A DNA stretch of 64,000 nt, taken from the NCBI RefSeq assembly GCF_020921035.1, contig NC_063158.1, forward strand, positions 8,166,001 to 8,230,000, in the 5' to 3' direction. Both the position numbers and the translations under genes were made by a program. This document shows, one piece after another, positions 1 through 11,286 of the stretch. Each line of letters starts with the position of its first letter. Position 1 is the first letter of the stretch. The notes below the pieces were generated by a model, which did not search any database, was not told the DNA's origin, and saw nothing but the letters and a program-made list of their open reading frames with translations. The stretch is from Rhodamnia argentea (lineage: Eukaryota; Streptophyta; Magnoliopsida; Myrtales; Myrtaceae).

Positions 1-558
1 TCTACCGTAAATAATATAGTATCGGCGGTGATAGGCAGTGATCTGCCGCCATTTTTTCTCGGATTCTTGTTTTGGGATAAGTAGGACTATGCATTGGCAG
101 CTTTACTCTTACATGCCCAATTGACTTCTCATTCCTACTGCAGCATAATGAACTTAAATTTAATGGGTAGATTTATGTGATGATGAGATCTTGTTCCAAC
201 TTCATTTGCTCTACGAAAATGGACAGCCTAGGAGTTCTTGAAGAGGCAGAGGTGAAATTTGGTCCATTGGAGGCTGGACTGGAGCCAAAGTGCTCTCGCG
301 ACTCTTCACCTACGTGAACCAGCAAAGTCTGCGTTCCTCTGAATCAGACCGGTTCAAGAACATGCTCATCCGGACAAGGAAGCTTGTCTAATTGGTAATA
401 GACTGAAATATACTATAGCCCAAGAAACCAAACGAAAAACCAAGAAAATCTGGTATTTGGCAGCATGACATCAGTAAAAAATCCCGATATTTTGTGGAAA
501 TAAAGTGCGGATGTTCATACCACTGTAATAACAACTTTTGAGGTTGTCAACCTTGAGA
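1..558. other. upstream flank of the NLR pseudogene
   Basis: AT-rich DNA without a convincing gene. A short frame beginning with the ATG near 220 soon ends and matches nothing I know. It may be remnant leader or promoter of the NLR pseudogene that follows. Confidence 0.4.
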
Positions 559-3481
559 ATGGCAGCTGCTATAGTAACCAAAGTGCTGAGAAAGGTTGGG
601 AAAATTTTCGAGAATGAGGTGCTGAGGGTTAGAGATGGTTGGGAAGAAGTGAATGCTGTGAAAGAAGATTTTCTACGTGATGCAGATTCACTAGAAGAGG
701 GTAGCCACTTCATCAAGGAATCAGTCAATAAACTGAGAAATCTTGCGTTTGACATCGAAGATGCACTCAGCTACTGAGGGCGCAAGATCATGGCCGTGGA
801 CTCCTTTAATTTCTACAGGAGTCACATAGCTATGTGAAGAACTGGAAAGCTTGCAGAAGGATCATGCTTCGGATGAGGGAAATAAGTCCTAAAGTCAAAA
901 GTACCAGTGAAGAACACCAAAAGGTGTGTTATAAGTTCAAAAAAGCTGCAGAACATGGCTTGAGCTCCCCCTCTCCATCCAGCACATGGCAAGACTAGCG
1001 TGGGAACGCCCTTTTATTGGAAACGGCTGATCTAGTGGGTATTGAAGAGCCCCTTGAGCAACTGGTGAAGCGGTTGGTGAAGGGTCCTCCTGAGAAAGAA
1101 ATAATTCCAGTTGTGGGAATGGGAGGTTCGGGGAAAACTACCCTCATAAAGCAAGTTTTTGAAGATCCAGCGGTGAAGAAACACTTCACAATCCGCACTT
1201 GGGTCACTCTTTCTCCACACTTGAGGACAGAGGACGTCCTCAGGGACATGCTTCGGCAAATCGCTAGCAGTAACATGAAGTCCGTACCCAGTGGAACAGA
1301 CAATTTAAGTGCTGATCTACTGAAAATGATGATCAAGAGCTTGCTGCAAAGAAGAAGATCGAGGTACTTGATCATTCTTGATGATGTGTGGGGTGTTGGT
1401 GAATGGGATGCCATCAAGTATGCATTTCCCGACAACAAAAATGGCAGTCGAATAATGATGACAACAAGGGATGTCATGATAGCATTATCTTCGTGCAAGG
1501 AATTTGCTGGAGAAGTCTATAAGATGAAGCCTTTGCATGCTGATCAATCATGGAAACTTTTCTGCATGAAGACATTTGAGGGTCACTCATGCCCTTCGAA
1601 TTTGAAGGAGACATGTGAATACGTTTTACAGAAGTGTGAGGGGCTGCCCTTGGCAATCGTTGCCATTAGTGGCATTTTGGCCACAAAGGACAACGACAAA
1701 ATAGATGAATGGCATCTAGTACGTCAAAGCATTCGTTCTGAAATTGATGGCAATGATAGGCTGGAGAACTTGAAGAAGGTACTTTCTCTTAATTTCAATG
1801 CCTTGCCTCACCACCTAAAACCTTGTTTCTAGCTTTTCAGCGTATTCCCTAGACCAACAGATTGAGCATATGCGGTTAATTCGATTATGGGTGGCGGAAA
1901 GACTTGTTCAAACCAAAGAAGGTAAGATGCCGGAAGAAGTTGCAGAAGAGTACAATAAGGATCTCCTAAGCAGGAGCCTCATCCAAGTTGCTGAGCTAAC
2001 AAGCGATGAAAAGGTCAAGACGTATCGCGTTCATGACCTCTTGTAGGAAATTAGCAGGACAGAGTCTGAAGATCGAAATTTTGCAGCTCTAGTTGATGAA
2101 CATCATGCGGTGTGGACGGACAGAGTTTGGCACCTTTCAGTACACAAAACACTTCAAACTGCGTGGCCAATGAACCACTCTGGCAACTTCGCTCTCTCTC
2201 TGTTCATGTTTGGGGTAAGCAAATCATCCATTTATAGAGTGCTCTCTTCCGGTCTCAAACTACTCGGAGTTCTAGACTCGCAAGGTGCCCCCTTGAGAAG
2301 GTTTCCAACACAAGTAATTGAATTGCGTCTTCTCAGTTATCTAAATCCTAGGTGCACCAAACTCAAAAAAATTCCGAGTTCAATAGGAATGCTTCAGAAC
2401 TTGAAGACCCGGGATCTTAAACATACGTTTATTTCTGTGTTGCCAGCGGAAATCACAAGGCTCCAAAACCTTCGCCATTTACTTGCATATCGTTATGAGA
2501 ATATTGCTTATTCGAACAGTGAGTTTGGCTTTAAGAGCCTTGGAGATATTGGGGCTCTGCGATGTTTACAAAAGCTGTGCTACATAGAGGCAGATGATGA
2601 AAGAAGCAGCATCTTGATTAGACAGATTGGGAAGTTGATGCAACAGGAGAAGGTTATGCATTCTGAAGCTAAAGAAAGAAGATGGACGGAAGCTATGCCT
2701 ATCAATTGCCAAGTTGACCAATCTCCGTGCACTTTCAATTTCTTCTTTTGAAGATGCTGAAATTGATCTGCGACACCTTGATTCTTCTCCACAGTTTCTT
2801 CAAAGAGTGTACTTAAGAGGAAAATTGCAGATTTTGCCACATTGGGTTGCCAAACTCCATAGTCTTGCCAAACTTCACCTGAAATGGAGCCATCTCGAGG
2901 AAGATCCAATGTCATCCCTTCAAAGTATGCCCAATCTGATACACCTTGAGTTACTTCAAGTCTTTGGTTGGCAAAAACTGTGCTTCAAGGCTAAAGGGTT
3001 TAAGAAGCTGAAGATATTAGGTCTCGATTGTTTTGAGGAGCTTACATTTATCCAAGTAGAGGAAGGGGCACTGCCTTGCCTTGAAAAGTGGAGCATCCAG
3101 CGCTGCAAATGTTTGAAAAGTGTCCCATCAGGAATTGAATATCTCAGCAAGCTCAAAGTGCTGGAGCTTTTTGACATGCCTGATGAGTTGATCGAGAAAC
3201 TTAAGCCAGAAGAACAAGATGAAGACTACGGGATAGTTGCACATGTTCCAGAGCTTAGTTATGGCTACTGGAGAGATGGTGCTTGGGATGTTACATCAGT
3301 TGAGACAGCAGTTGAGAGATTGGGAGACGAACAGAGCCCTCGAGCTCAGGATACTACCAAGAAGAGAAGCAATCTTCCTCCTTGTTGGAAGAAATGTCTA
3401 GCTGTGTATAATAAAAGTGCTGTTTTTACTGATTTATGCTCATGTATATTGGTACTGCATCTATTCCAACAACTTTCATGA
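559..3481 (+). pseudogene. CC-NB-ARC-LRR disease-resistance (RPM1-like) pseudogene
   Basis: Degenerate intracellular immune receptor of the coiled-coil NLR class. The start ATG (559) opens an Rx-type N-terminal region with the motif AFDIEDALSY. The NB-ARC module (about 1020-1830) shows a P-loop (GMGGSGKTT), kinase-2 (LIILDDVW), RNBS-B (GSRIMMTTRD) and GLPLAI. A winged-helix region with IEHMRLIRLWVAE follows, then an MHD-like VHD near 2035, then leucine-rich repeats to 3481. The reading frame is broken many times: in-frame stops at 775-777, 996-998, 1830-1832 and 2044-2046, and frame changes around 780-830, 1840-1860 and 2655. All intact relatives carry these segments in one frame, usually of about 900 residues, so this copy cannot make a full receptor. 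A shortened product from 1017-1832 has no ATG at its head. No intron is needed to explain the breaks. Confidence 0.9.
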
Positions 3482-4563
3482 GATACTGTCTGTGCATGAG
3501 ATAGGTGTCCATGGGGTTAGCTAGTTTAGTACTGCCTTGTACTCTTGTTTTGGTTAAAGAGAAGTGACCACTGTTTATTTTGTTTTTCTTCATGTTATAA
3601 AAGAGTGAATGTGATTTCATGGAAAATTCGAAAACTTTTATAGAAGTTTAGCTTAGTTGCTGATGGTTTAGTATTTCTCTTAAATCTTGCCAAGTTGTTT
3701 GCTTAGCTAGAAACTTGTTATAAGTTCCAAAAGCAGATCATCATCAGGAAATGAGTTTGGTTAATTGACTCTTTAAATGCCCGTCTCTTGCATAGGTTGG
3801 ATTAATATAGAGAAAACTGCTCAGCAGATATAATGTTTATTTGGATCTCATTGATGTTATAAAAAATTCCTCCATGTCTGAATGAAGCGCGAACATGAAT
3901 ATCTAAAAGAAATCTCGAGTACATGTAAGTTCTAATAGTGAGATTGAATCTACTCATTTCGATAGACACAACCTGTTTGTGTTTCTGCAACTGTGCATTT
4001 TAGCCGGCCTTACCATTGAGAGCTCCATTTTGAGTTTGGTCACTCTCAAATCCAAAACAAAGCAGCAATGCTCAACTCCGGTACACAGCACACTGTAATC
4101 CGGCTTGTGATAGTGGTGTCATTTCTCGAGCGAGCATAGTGGTCAACACGATTGCATAAAGAAAACATAAAACTACCCATTGGAAATTACAACAACATCG
4201 ACTGAATTTCGAGTTCGACCGTAAGAGCATGCTCGACACAAAGATGGTGTCCTTTTTGAGACATTGTAACTTTTGCACACGTTTTGAATAAGCTTCCCTC
4301 CCTGGATAGGATTAGGAGTTGGTTCTCTCCTCCACTTACTCCAATGTGTGTGCGTTCCGGACACTGTAATGAGACTAGAGACCGCCTGCTTTTCAAGTGT
4401 AGCTAGTCTATGGAGGTGCGGAAGAAAGTTTTGCAGCTGCTTGCCATTGAGAGATCTATTGGTAGTTTGATGACTGAGTTTTTACTTGGCTTAAGCAGGA
4501 GGAAGCTTGTGGTCAAAGTTTCAGATCCAGTTTGATTAAATTGGCTTGGGAGTTGGGATGGCA
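3482..4563. other. intergenic, 3' flank of NLR pseudogene
   Basis: AT-rich flank with a possible 3' untranslated region just after 3481. I see no gene or clear repeat before the MITE target site. Confidence 0.4.
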
Positions 4564-4571
4564 GTGCTTAT

Positions 4572-4671
4572 CAGGGGTGTCAACGGGCCGGGTCTTGGCC
4601 CAGCCCGAAACTAAACAGTGCCAAGCCCGACCTGGACCAAACCCTCTTTAGGCCGAGTCGGGTCTTGTCGG

Positions 4672-4708
<37 letters not shown>

Positions 4709-4922
4709 AATCAAAATCACTTGACATGTCCGTCGAATGAAAGAATATAAAAAATAAAAATGAAAATAAGATAAATTAAAAAGAAAACGTGGATTAAAAA
4801 AAAAAGCGGGGACTGGGCCGGCCCGACCTAGCCCATCCTAACAGTACCAAGCCGGCCCGAAAGGCTTGAAAATTAGGGTGAATTTTCAGGACGGGCCAAC
4901 GCGGGCTTTTTTGACACCCCTA
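4572..4922 (+). mobile_element. hAT-type MITE (copy 1), 351 bp
   Basis: A non-coding element bounded by terminal inverted repeats, CAGGGGTGTCAA at the left and TTGACACCCCTA at the right. It is flanked by a perfect 8-bp duplication, GTGCTTAT (4564-4571 and 4923-4930), the hallmark of hAT insertion. The subterminal arms are rich in GGCC/CCGG words, and a T run of about 30 lies at 4678-4707. The same element recurs in opposite orientation at 58253-58606 with its own target duplication, which fixes the ends. It carries no transposase and must have been moved in trans. Confidence 0.92.
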
Positions 4923-5213
4923 GTGCTTATTACATTTAGAAAGCAAGAAAATTAATTGGTAAATGGGCATATTTGCGCCTCCCGTGAATCAAATGATCAA
5001 CAAAATCATATTTGCTGTCAAATTTAGGAATGAAGGTCGAAGTGAACTCAAGCACAGAATACTCCCTCCTTCTCGGGCTCTATTATGTTCTAATTGGCAC
5101 ATTCCTTTCTGAAGTGTGGATGCTGTGGTGACTTGGTTGCTTGTAGCTCGGTTCTTTGATGTAGCAAATACTTGTTTTGGGCAATGTGGGAAGACCGGTC
5201 TACTCACCCTTTG

Positions 5214-5417
5214 TAGGGGTGAACGGTTCTAAGTTCTTTTTACCCGTCAAAGCCGGTTCCCCATTTTTTAGAACTTGGAACCTACCCGTCGGAATTGGTT
5301 CTCCAATTTTTGAAATTTGGTACCTAACCTGCATATCCTGTAACTTGAAACCTAGCCTGCTTTCATCGATTCGATTCTCCGATTCTCAATTCTAACTTAG
5401 AACTGTGCTCACCCCTA
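5214..5417. mobile_element. hAT-like MITE, about 204 bp
   Basis: Starts TAGGGGTGAACGGTTC and ends GAACTGTGCTCACCCCTA, imperfect terminal inverted repeats of hAT style. Between them are repeated words of the type GGTTCC, GGAACC and ACTTGGAACC, as in many plant hAT MITEs. I could not find a clean 8-bp target duplication, so the copy is probably old. Confidence 0.6.
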
Positions 5418-5925
5418 TTCTTTTATTGTAATTGAATGAGAACTTAACTTAGCCATAAAACAGTGGCCGGTACAGGCCCACATGAACATGCAGCATGACT
5501 TGCACTTGGGGGACATGACATCAATGTTTTCCCAAGTTTCAGCCCTTATAATCTCTTAGAATCTGGACCAAACAATAAAGATGGTCTCCTCATGCTCATC
5601 TCTGGCCTCACAGCCAATTTGGCAAGTTGGGTAAAGCATTGAATTGCTTTTTGTTTGTTGGTATAAAACAAACACCCACCGCAAAATGCCTCAGCTTTCG
5701 TGGATTCTCTCTCTGAACCCACCTCCTCTTCTTTAATGCTATTCCCTCCTCTTCATTCCACCATCCAAAAACTAAATAAAATCACCATAATCATCACTAT
5801 CAAAATTAAAGCAACTATATAATCATCATGATAATAATTTTAAAGAAGCATACCGGCCTATCGAACTATGGTAAAATTATCATATCATCGCTATCGATGA
5901 TTAAATGATAATTAGATCTCGGGAT

Positions 5926-6348
5926 TAGGGGTGAGCGATTTCCGGTCCGGTCCAATTCTCCTCAAGGAGCTAGAACGAGATCGATGGTGCCGATTCCCGA
6001 GCGATCTAATGGAGTAAGGCAAATATTATCAAGGACATTATTTTTGAAGAAATTACTCTAAAATAGTATATTTTTTTTTCAAAAAAAAAATGAGATGATA
6101 GAATTTTCGAGCACAATCTAGTAACACGTAGCATTCGATGTTGTTGGGCGGAGCTATGGCAATAGAAACTGCAAAATAAACATATGATCCAAGTTTTAAC
6201 TGCATGAAACCCCGTAAATGCAAAAATATAAATTAAAATTGACCGGTTCGATATGGGCGATCCGGTCCGATCTTGTACTTCTGGAATCGGGAATTGGATA
6301 ATCGATCTGAGCGAATTCTGATCCGGTCGGTCCACTTGCTCAGCCCCA
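5926..6348. mobile_element. possible decayed hAT-like element
   Basis: Left end TAGGGGTGAGC and right end GCTCAGCCCCA are inverted relatives, and both ends hold GGTCCGGTCC-type words pointing inward. No matching 8-bp flanks were seen. It lies just upstream of the leader of the 6.7 kb gene, so it may contribute promoter sequence. Confidence 0.4.
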
Positions 6349-6571
6349 GCATGCCCAGACAGAGAGTATCCACCCAACACAACAAGAACAAAAGAACACC
6401 CACCACGCCACGCAAAGCAAAGCAAAGCTGAACCAACCAATAGCCTCCCCCACATGTTCCTGTCCCTCCTCATCTTTCTTTCGTCTCGAAGAAATAGGAG
6501 GGAAGCAGCTCCTTGTGGTTGATCTTGATATTGTTGAGGTCGACTCTCTGTGGGCTCTGTTTGAAGTTTTG

Positions 6572-6572
6572 A

Positions 6573-6611
<39 letters not shown>

Positions 6612-6620
6612 GACAGAGAG
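6572..6620. repeat. (GA)n / (GACA) microsatellite in 5' leader
   Basis: Purine run of GA dinucleotides with interspersed CAGA, 116 bp upstream of the ATG at 6736. GA/CT tracts in this position are common in plant 5' leaders. Confidence 0.85.
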
Positions 6621-6735
6621 CGCATGGGAAACGTTTAGGACAAACCAGGACAAGATCAAGACACCCTTTTTTTCTAGTGATTTCTATTTGGTGATTGATA
6701 GGATAGTTCCTTGGCTGCAAGAAAAGTTAAAGAAA

Positions 6736-8209
6736 ATGGTGGGTCTTTTCTCAAAGTTCTCTGTGCACAGAAGTGGCCATCGACGAGCTCAAAGTGCTCT
6801 GGTGAGTAATCCTTCTGTTTCTCTTTCTCTTTCTCTAAGTATGCGATCCTTGGTTTTCCTTATGGAGCTTCAGTGAATTGCCGTTTCTTCCGATTGTTTG
6901 TCGGGCCTAGGTTTGAAAATTAGCAGTTCAGATATGCTACGTTCGATGAGTTCTTTGTAACTTTCGTTTACCTGTTCGATTGATGCAGTTTTTTTCTCTT
7001 TTCTTTATGAATTGGGTTGATCTGGTCTCTGGGTGCCTTAATATACTTGATTTCACTCTTGCTCGGTTCTGACATGTTGGATCGGTTCTCACAAGGAAGT
7101 TGACTGGTTTTTGTTTTTTTTCTCTGTGAAATGCCTGATTTTGAGGGGTTGTAGCCCCCCTTTCAAACTTTCAATTTGGTCGTTCACTTGGCCTGATGTT
7201 CGAGTTTATCATCAAAATTGTTGTTCAATGAGGGAAGTACACTGTCTGTACTGCATTCTGATGCGTCCATAGATTATACTGTTTGCTCTGGATCCGAATG
7301 TGTCCATAGGTTATACATGTCCTAAGATAATCTGTGTGTTTCGAATTTCAGGTCTAAAATTTTCCCGTTACTGGTTATCGGTTTCGGTCGTGTTTGTATT
7401 TATATCAATCTCACTAAAATTAGTCCTGCTATAGACAGTTGTCACAAAAAAAGCTTGCCTTCCTTAAGCACGATTGGATAAAGTATCATATACTTCGTCT
7501 TTTGCTTCTCATCTGAAGATACACGTATGATTCTGTGTGATCCAACTCATGATCCTGTTCACTATCTTGTGCTTCTAGCTCTTCACACCGCCAATTTGCT
7601 CACTAGCGAGCTTCTTGTGTGCAGGACGGGAAGGAAGTGGGGCTTCCAAATGCAGAGGTTGCTAGCGCTGCCACTGCCGCAGCTGCTGCTTCTCATGGAA
7701 TTGAAGTGGCCGTAGAATTTAAGCCTGTCGAACATCCAATCGAGCCTCTTGATAATGACCAACCAATTCAGTGCCCTCTGCCTGAACCTTCAATTCTAAA
7801 TGTGAGATTATACTCTTTCTTTCGTTTTATTTCTGCTTTCTGGTGACATCCTTTGTCCTCACCATATCAATATAATTTTGGATTAGTTAGCTAAGTTCCG
7901 TTGTTTTTTCAGTGTCAATACCTCCTGCTTAAGGTTCATTGTCCCCCTACCCCTTTTTTCGTCTCTCTGAGCTATACTTGTTTCACTTTTATATGGATTA
8001 TAGCCACAGAAGAAGGAGAAACATTTTTCTGCTGGGTGTACATTCTGCTGTATATAAGTAATGACTAACTGGTGAAGAGAATGATGACCAGAACAGTATC
8101 TGTGCATAACCATGTATTAAGTTTATTGAAGCTGTTAAAGGTTTTCACAGGGAATGTATTTTCTACTCATGAAATTTGCCCTCTCTAGATGCAGCTACTA
8201 GGCTTTTGG

Positions 8210-8270
<61 letters not shown>

Positions 8271-9987
8271 TTCCATTCTATTATTTTTGGTTTGGGAGGG
8301 TGACTCAGATGTCAATACAAATGGGCAAGGGATTGCTTCTCAAGAATCGTCAGAGCTTGACTTAATTAGCATCCACGAGAGTAGGAAGTAAGTAAAGAGA
8401 TGAAAAATTGGAATTGATTGGTTACCTAACCATTCACTGAATAGTGCTTGAAGTAAGTAAATATATGGAAAATTGGAATTGTTCTATAACCTAACCATTC
8501 ACTGAATAATCCTTGAAGTCTGGTGTCAAGCAACAAATTCCCAATGTGTACTTAGTGCTATGGTGGATGTTGGTGGGATTGCTTAAGCTCATACACCGTG
8601 ACAGTTATCCAAAGGTGTAGAATCAGTCTTGGCAACCAGCTTTACTAATATTGTTGGCACTGTTGATTATTGGAAGAGTCCAGGTGCTGTGATGGGTCAA
8701 CAGAGAACATTATAAATTTGGAGATGCCCTTTTCGTTTCCTGCTAAGTGTTGAGACTTGTTGTTACAGTTAGTGATATAACATTTTACATAACAAACAAG
8801 GTGGCATGTCTTCCCCGGTTAGGCTCTTTGCACATCTCAAAGAAGCTTTTCAATTCCACAGTTCGATTGTAGCCTAGTTGAAAATCAGCAGTGGACCCTT
8901 GCATCTAATCAGTCTGTCTTGATTGTGCTTAAAATGTGAACCCCTTAAGCTTTACATGAGATCCCAAAATCAAATCCTTAAGTTGCTTGATGATTGAAGA
9001 ATCCTCAGTAGGGAAGCTGGTGCATCGTCACATCACGCCATCAAACCACAGATAATGGGTCTTGTTCGGTCGGTTTGGCCTGAAACTACTAGTTGATTTT
9101 GCCTTTAGATACTTTCAATTATATAGGGTATTTCATTTCGTTTACGGGCATTATTTCCATTCACAATAATGGCTGATAAAGTTTTGTGTGATATGTGTTC
9201 TTTTCGTTGCCCGCTAATATGAAGCGTACTAATTTTCTGATATAGCACAAATGCTTGGTAATTAGATGGCTGTCGGCCTAATCTAGTTATGTGGGATTGC
9301 TATCTGGCGCTTGTCATGCCTGATAAATACAACGAAGTGGAATAAGTTAATTGGCAAAAGTATAGAGTCTCGTAGACCTTTATATGAACTTTGAAACTGA
9401 AAAGTGTGCCCATCAGCTTTGTTTTTTAAGCATGAACTCATGGATGCAAAGTGGGCAAGAAAAAAACAAAGAGATTCTTATACTATATTCTTTTCATCTT
9501 GGAGTTGCTTCTGATAGTGACAATTGATGTCGAGTTATTGAGCTGGCACAGTTTGTGCACGAGAACAGGAAAACAATTACACATTTCTGCACATTTGCAT
9601 CATAGTAACAATTGCATGCATATTTCGACCAAAAAATGAAACACAATTGCATGCATGGACATGTTTGCAATTTCTGGGTATGAATTTGATTGTAGTTTCA
9701 TCTTTGGCATCAGCGGTTCTCTCTTGTAGGAATTTATCTGCACTGTATCTGACATTTAGTTCTTCAATTATCAGGACGGAAGAATTTGGAAAGAACGAGT
9801 ATCTGCGACCGTGCGGAGAAGAGGTGACCTACCCATCATGAAAGAAAGCGGGTCTATCGAATCTGAATCTACTGCTGGGATAAGACAAAGACCGGCCACC
9901 TCCAATCGCATGATTTTGCCCTCGATAAGCGCCCCAGAACATAATCTACTAAAGTTACTAGAAGAGTGTAACGCCCCGGGGACGTGA
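6736..9987 (+). CDS. small plant protein of unknown function, 3 exons
   Basis: Spliced model of 151 residues: exons 6736-6801, 7625-7801 and 9775-9987. All junctions are GT-AG and all introns are phase 0. The first exon encodes MVGLFSKFSVHRSGHRRAQSAL, a short basic start with RAQSAL. The middle exon has an alanine run (about residues 34-42) followed by an acidic/proline segment with EFKPVEHPIEPLD. The last exon is basic and serine-rich, with RRRGDLPIMKESGSIESES, and ends LLKLLEECNAPGT. There is no signal peptide, membrane segment or known catalytic motif. The GLFSKF...HRRAQSAL start gives me the impression of a conserved plant-specific family, but I cannot name it. The 1.97-kb second intron holds an (AT)n(GA)n microsatellite and a 65-bp tandem duplication and could hide another small exon. 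Possible nuclear or signalling roles are not supported by anything seen. Confidence 0.7.
8210..8269. repeat. (AT)n(GA)n compound microsatellite
   Basis: About 10 AT units (8210-8230) pass directly into about 19 GA units (8231-8269). It lies in the second intron of the 6.7-10 kb gene. Confidence 0.97.
8385..8514. repeat. 65-bp tandem duplication, two copies
   Basis: The block starting GAAGTAAGTAAA at 8385 is repeated from 8450 with a few mismatches. Both copies contain AACCATTCACTGAATA and end in CTTG. It is intronic and has no coding content. Confidence 0.85.
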
Positions 9988-10527
9988 TAACTTCTTGCGA
10001 TTCTCATCTTTCCAGTCGCTTGAGAAATCGAAATCGACAATTTGTATACCCGTTCCTCACTCACCTCCTTTACTGTTTGTACCCTTAATTTTGTGTTGGT
10101 TCATGAATATATATGTATCCACAGATGAGTCGATTGAAATAAATGGTTTACCCATCTATATTATCGTCATAAGACATAAAAGTTTCAATTTCTGCATTGT
10201 GACTTTGGTATATTCCTTGTTTTCATTTTCGCAGTATGCCTTCGACTTGTCGGTTGGAGTTTGTATTGTCGCAAGTCCAAGATTAGAGTCTGATCCAGCT
10301 TTGCGATTCATTTCCTATGAAACACTGCACCATTTGCCTTTCTTTGGCTGGATTTGGATAAATACTTGCCCTCCAATGTTGTTATCCTGCCTTTTCTGTC
10401 GTGTAAGGACACTCGGAGCCTGGAAAGTTGCTCCCATTCCTCGGAGAACTTCAGAGGCAATGTGCTTGGTCTCCTTCAGAGGCAAACACTCTCAAACGAA
10501 TCATCAGCAAGTGTGGTCCTAGTAAAG

Positions 10528-10565
<38 letters not shown>

Positions 10566-11058
10566 GTAACAAGGGATCCTCTCTCCTTTCCTGTACTCTA
10601 CGTGCATCGCTCGCCCGATCGATGAGACAAGCCGCTATCCTATGTTCATTAAGGTGCTGGATATTGTTAATAAGTTTCCAGGTTTAACCTGTGCTTTGCA
10701 TGGAACTGTCGTAATTGCCCTGTATATTGGTGAATTGCCCAAGGCTTATGGATATCTAATTGCACAACGCCCAGTCCTTGTTGACATTTAAATAGACACC
10801 CCACCGATAAAATTTTAAGTCGAGAGCCTGCCGTCATTGTCTCGCAAATGTGCAATTACTGCATAGTTAGGACAATTAGGACAAGCAAGCAAGAACACTC
10901 CCACAAGTTCCTAGACTTCCCAGAAACTGATCATTTACAATAGGAGAACCTTGATCGACACTTGAGACTCCAAGGAAAACATTCTTTGGGGAAAAAGGAA
11001 AGAATGCATACATGAAACTGAAAACTAGTCCCCCTGGAAAAATTACTGGCAAAGTGGT
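9988..11058. other. intergenic / 3' flank with a (CT)17 tract
   Basis: The first part is probably the 3' untranslated region of the preceding gene. A frame stays open from 9995 to 10522 but has no recognisable domain and skewed composition, so I do not call it. A (CT)17 tract lies at 10531-10564. Confidence 0.4.
10531..10564. repeat. (CT)17 microsatellite
   Basis: Uninterrupted CT dinucleotides, downstream of the 6.7-10 kb gene. Confidence 0.97.
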
Positions 11059-11286
11059 TTATACAGGCAACTTGGGAACTTGAAACGGACGGTGGGCAGT
11101 TGGGTTGACCAGATGCTTCCGAGGGCCGCGGTCGCTCCCATGGTTCATCCATGGCTGCTTCTGCCATGCTCCGCCGGACGTCTGCGCTTGTTCTTGTCCC
11201 GCAATCGCCGCCGGAAGAGACGACATGGTGGCGATGAAGATGAGGAGGAAAGTGAGGATTGTGAATGTGACTCTAAACCGCACCAT
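11059..11286 (-). CDS. small secreted peptide precursor, 75 residues
   Basis: Single-exon frame on the minus strand starting with ATG at 11286. Residues 1-29 form a classic signal peptide: basic start MVRFRV, hydrophobic core ILTFLLIFIAT, and an AIA/GQ-like cleavage site. A short variable linker with QEQAQTSGG follows, then a conserved-looking basic/proline C-terminus, MNHGSDRGPRKHLVNPT, ending PFQVPKLPV. There are no cysteines, so it is not a cysteine-rich peptide. The layout (signal, variable region, C-terminal motif) is that of post-translationally processed peptide hormones, but the motif is not CLE, CEP, IDA, RGF or PSY. It faintly recalls the Pro-Phe-rich end of CIF-type peptides, without the DY sulfation site. 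A TATTTAAG stretch about 70 bp upstream (near 11352-11363) could be its TATA box. Processing and receptor are unknown. Confidence 0.65.
   Translation of the reverse strand: MVRFRVTFTILTFLLIFIATMSSLPAAIAGQEQAQTSGGAWQKQPWMNHGSDRGPRKHLVNPTAHRPFQVPKLPV

Noticed and set aside
6006..6659. 217-codon minus-strand open frame
   Set aside because: It runs through a GA repeat and AT-rich sequence, so its translation is low-complexity without domain character; it overlaps the leader of the plus-strand gene.
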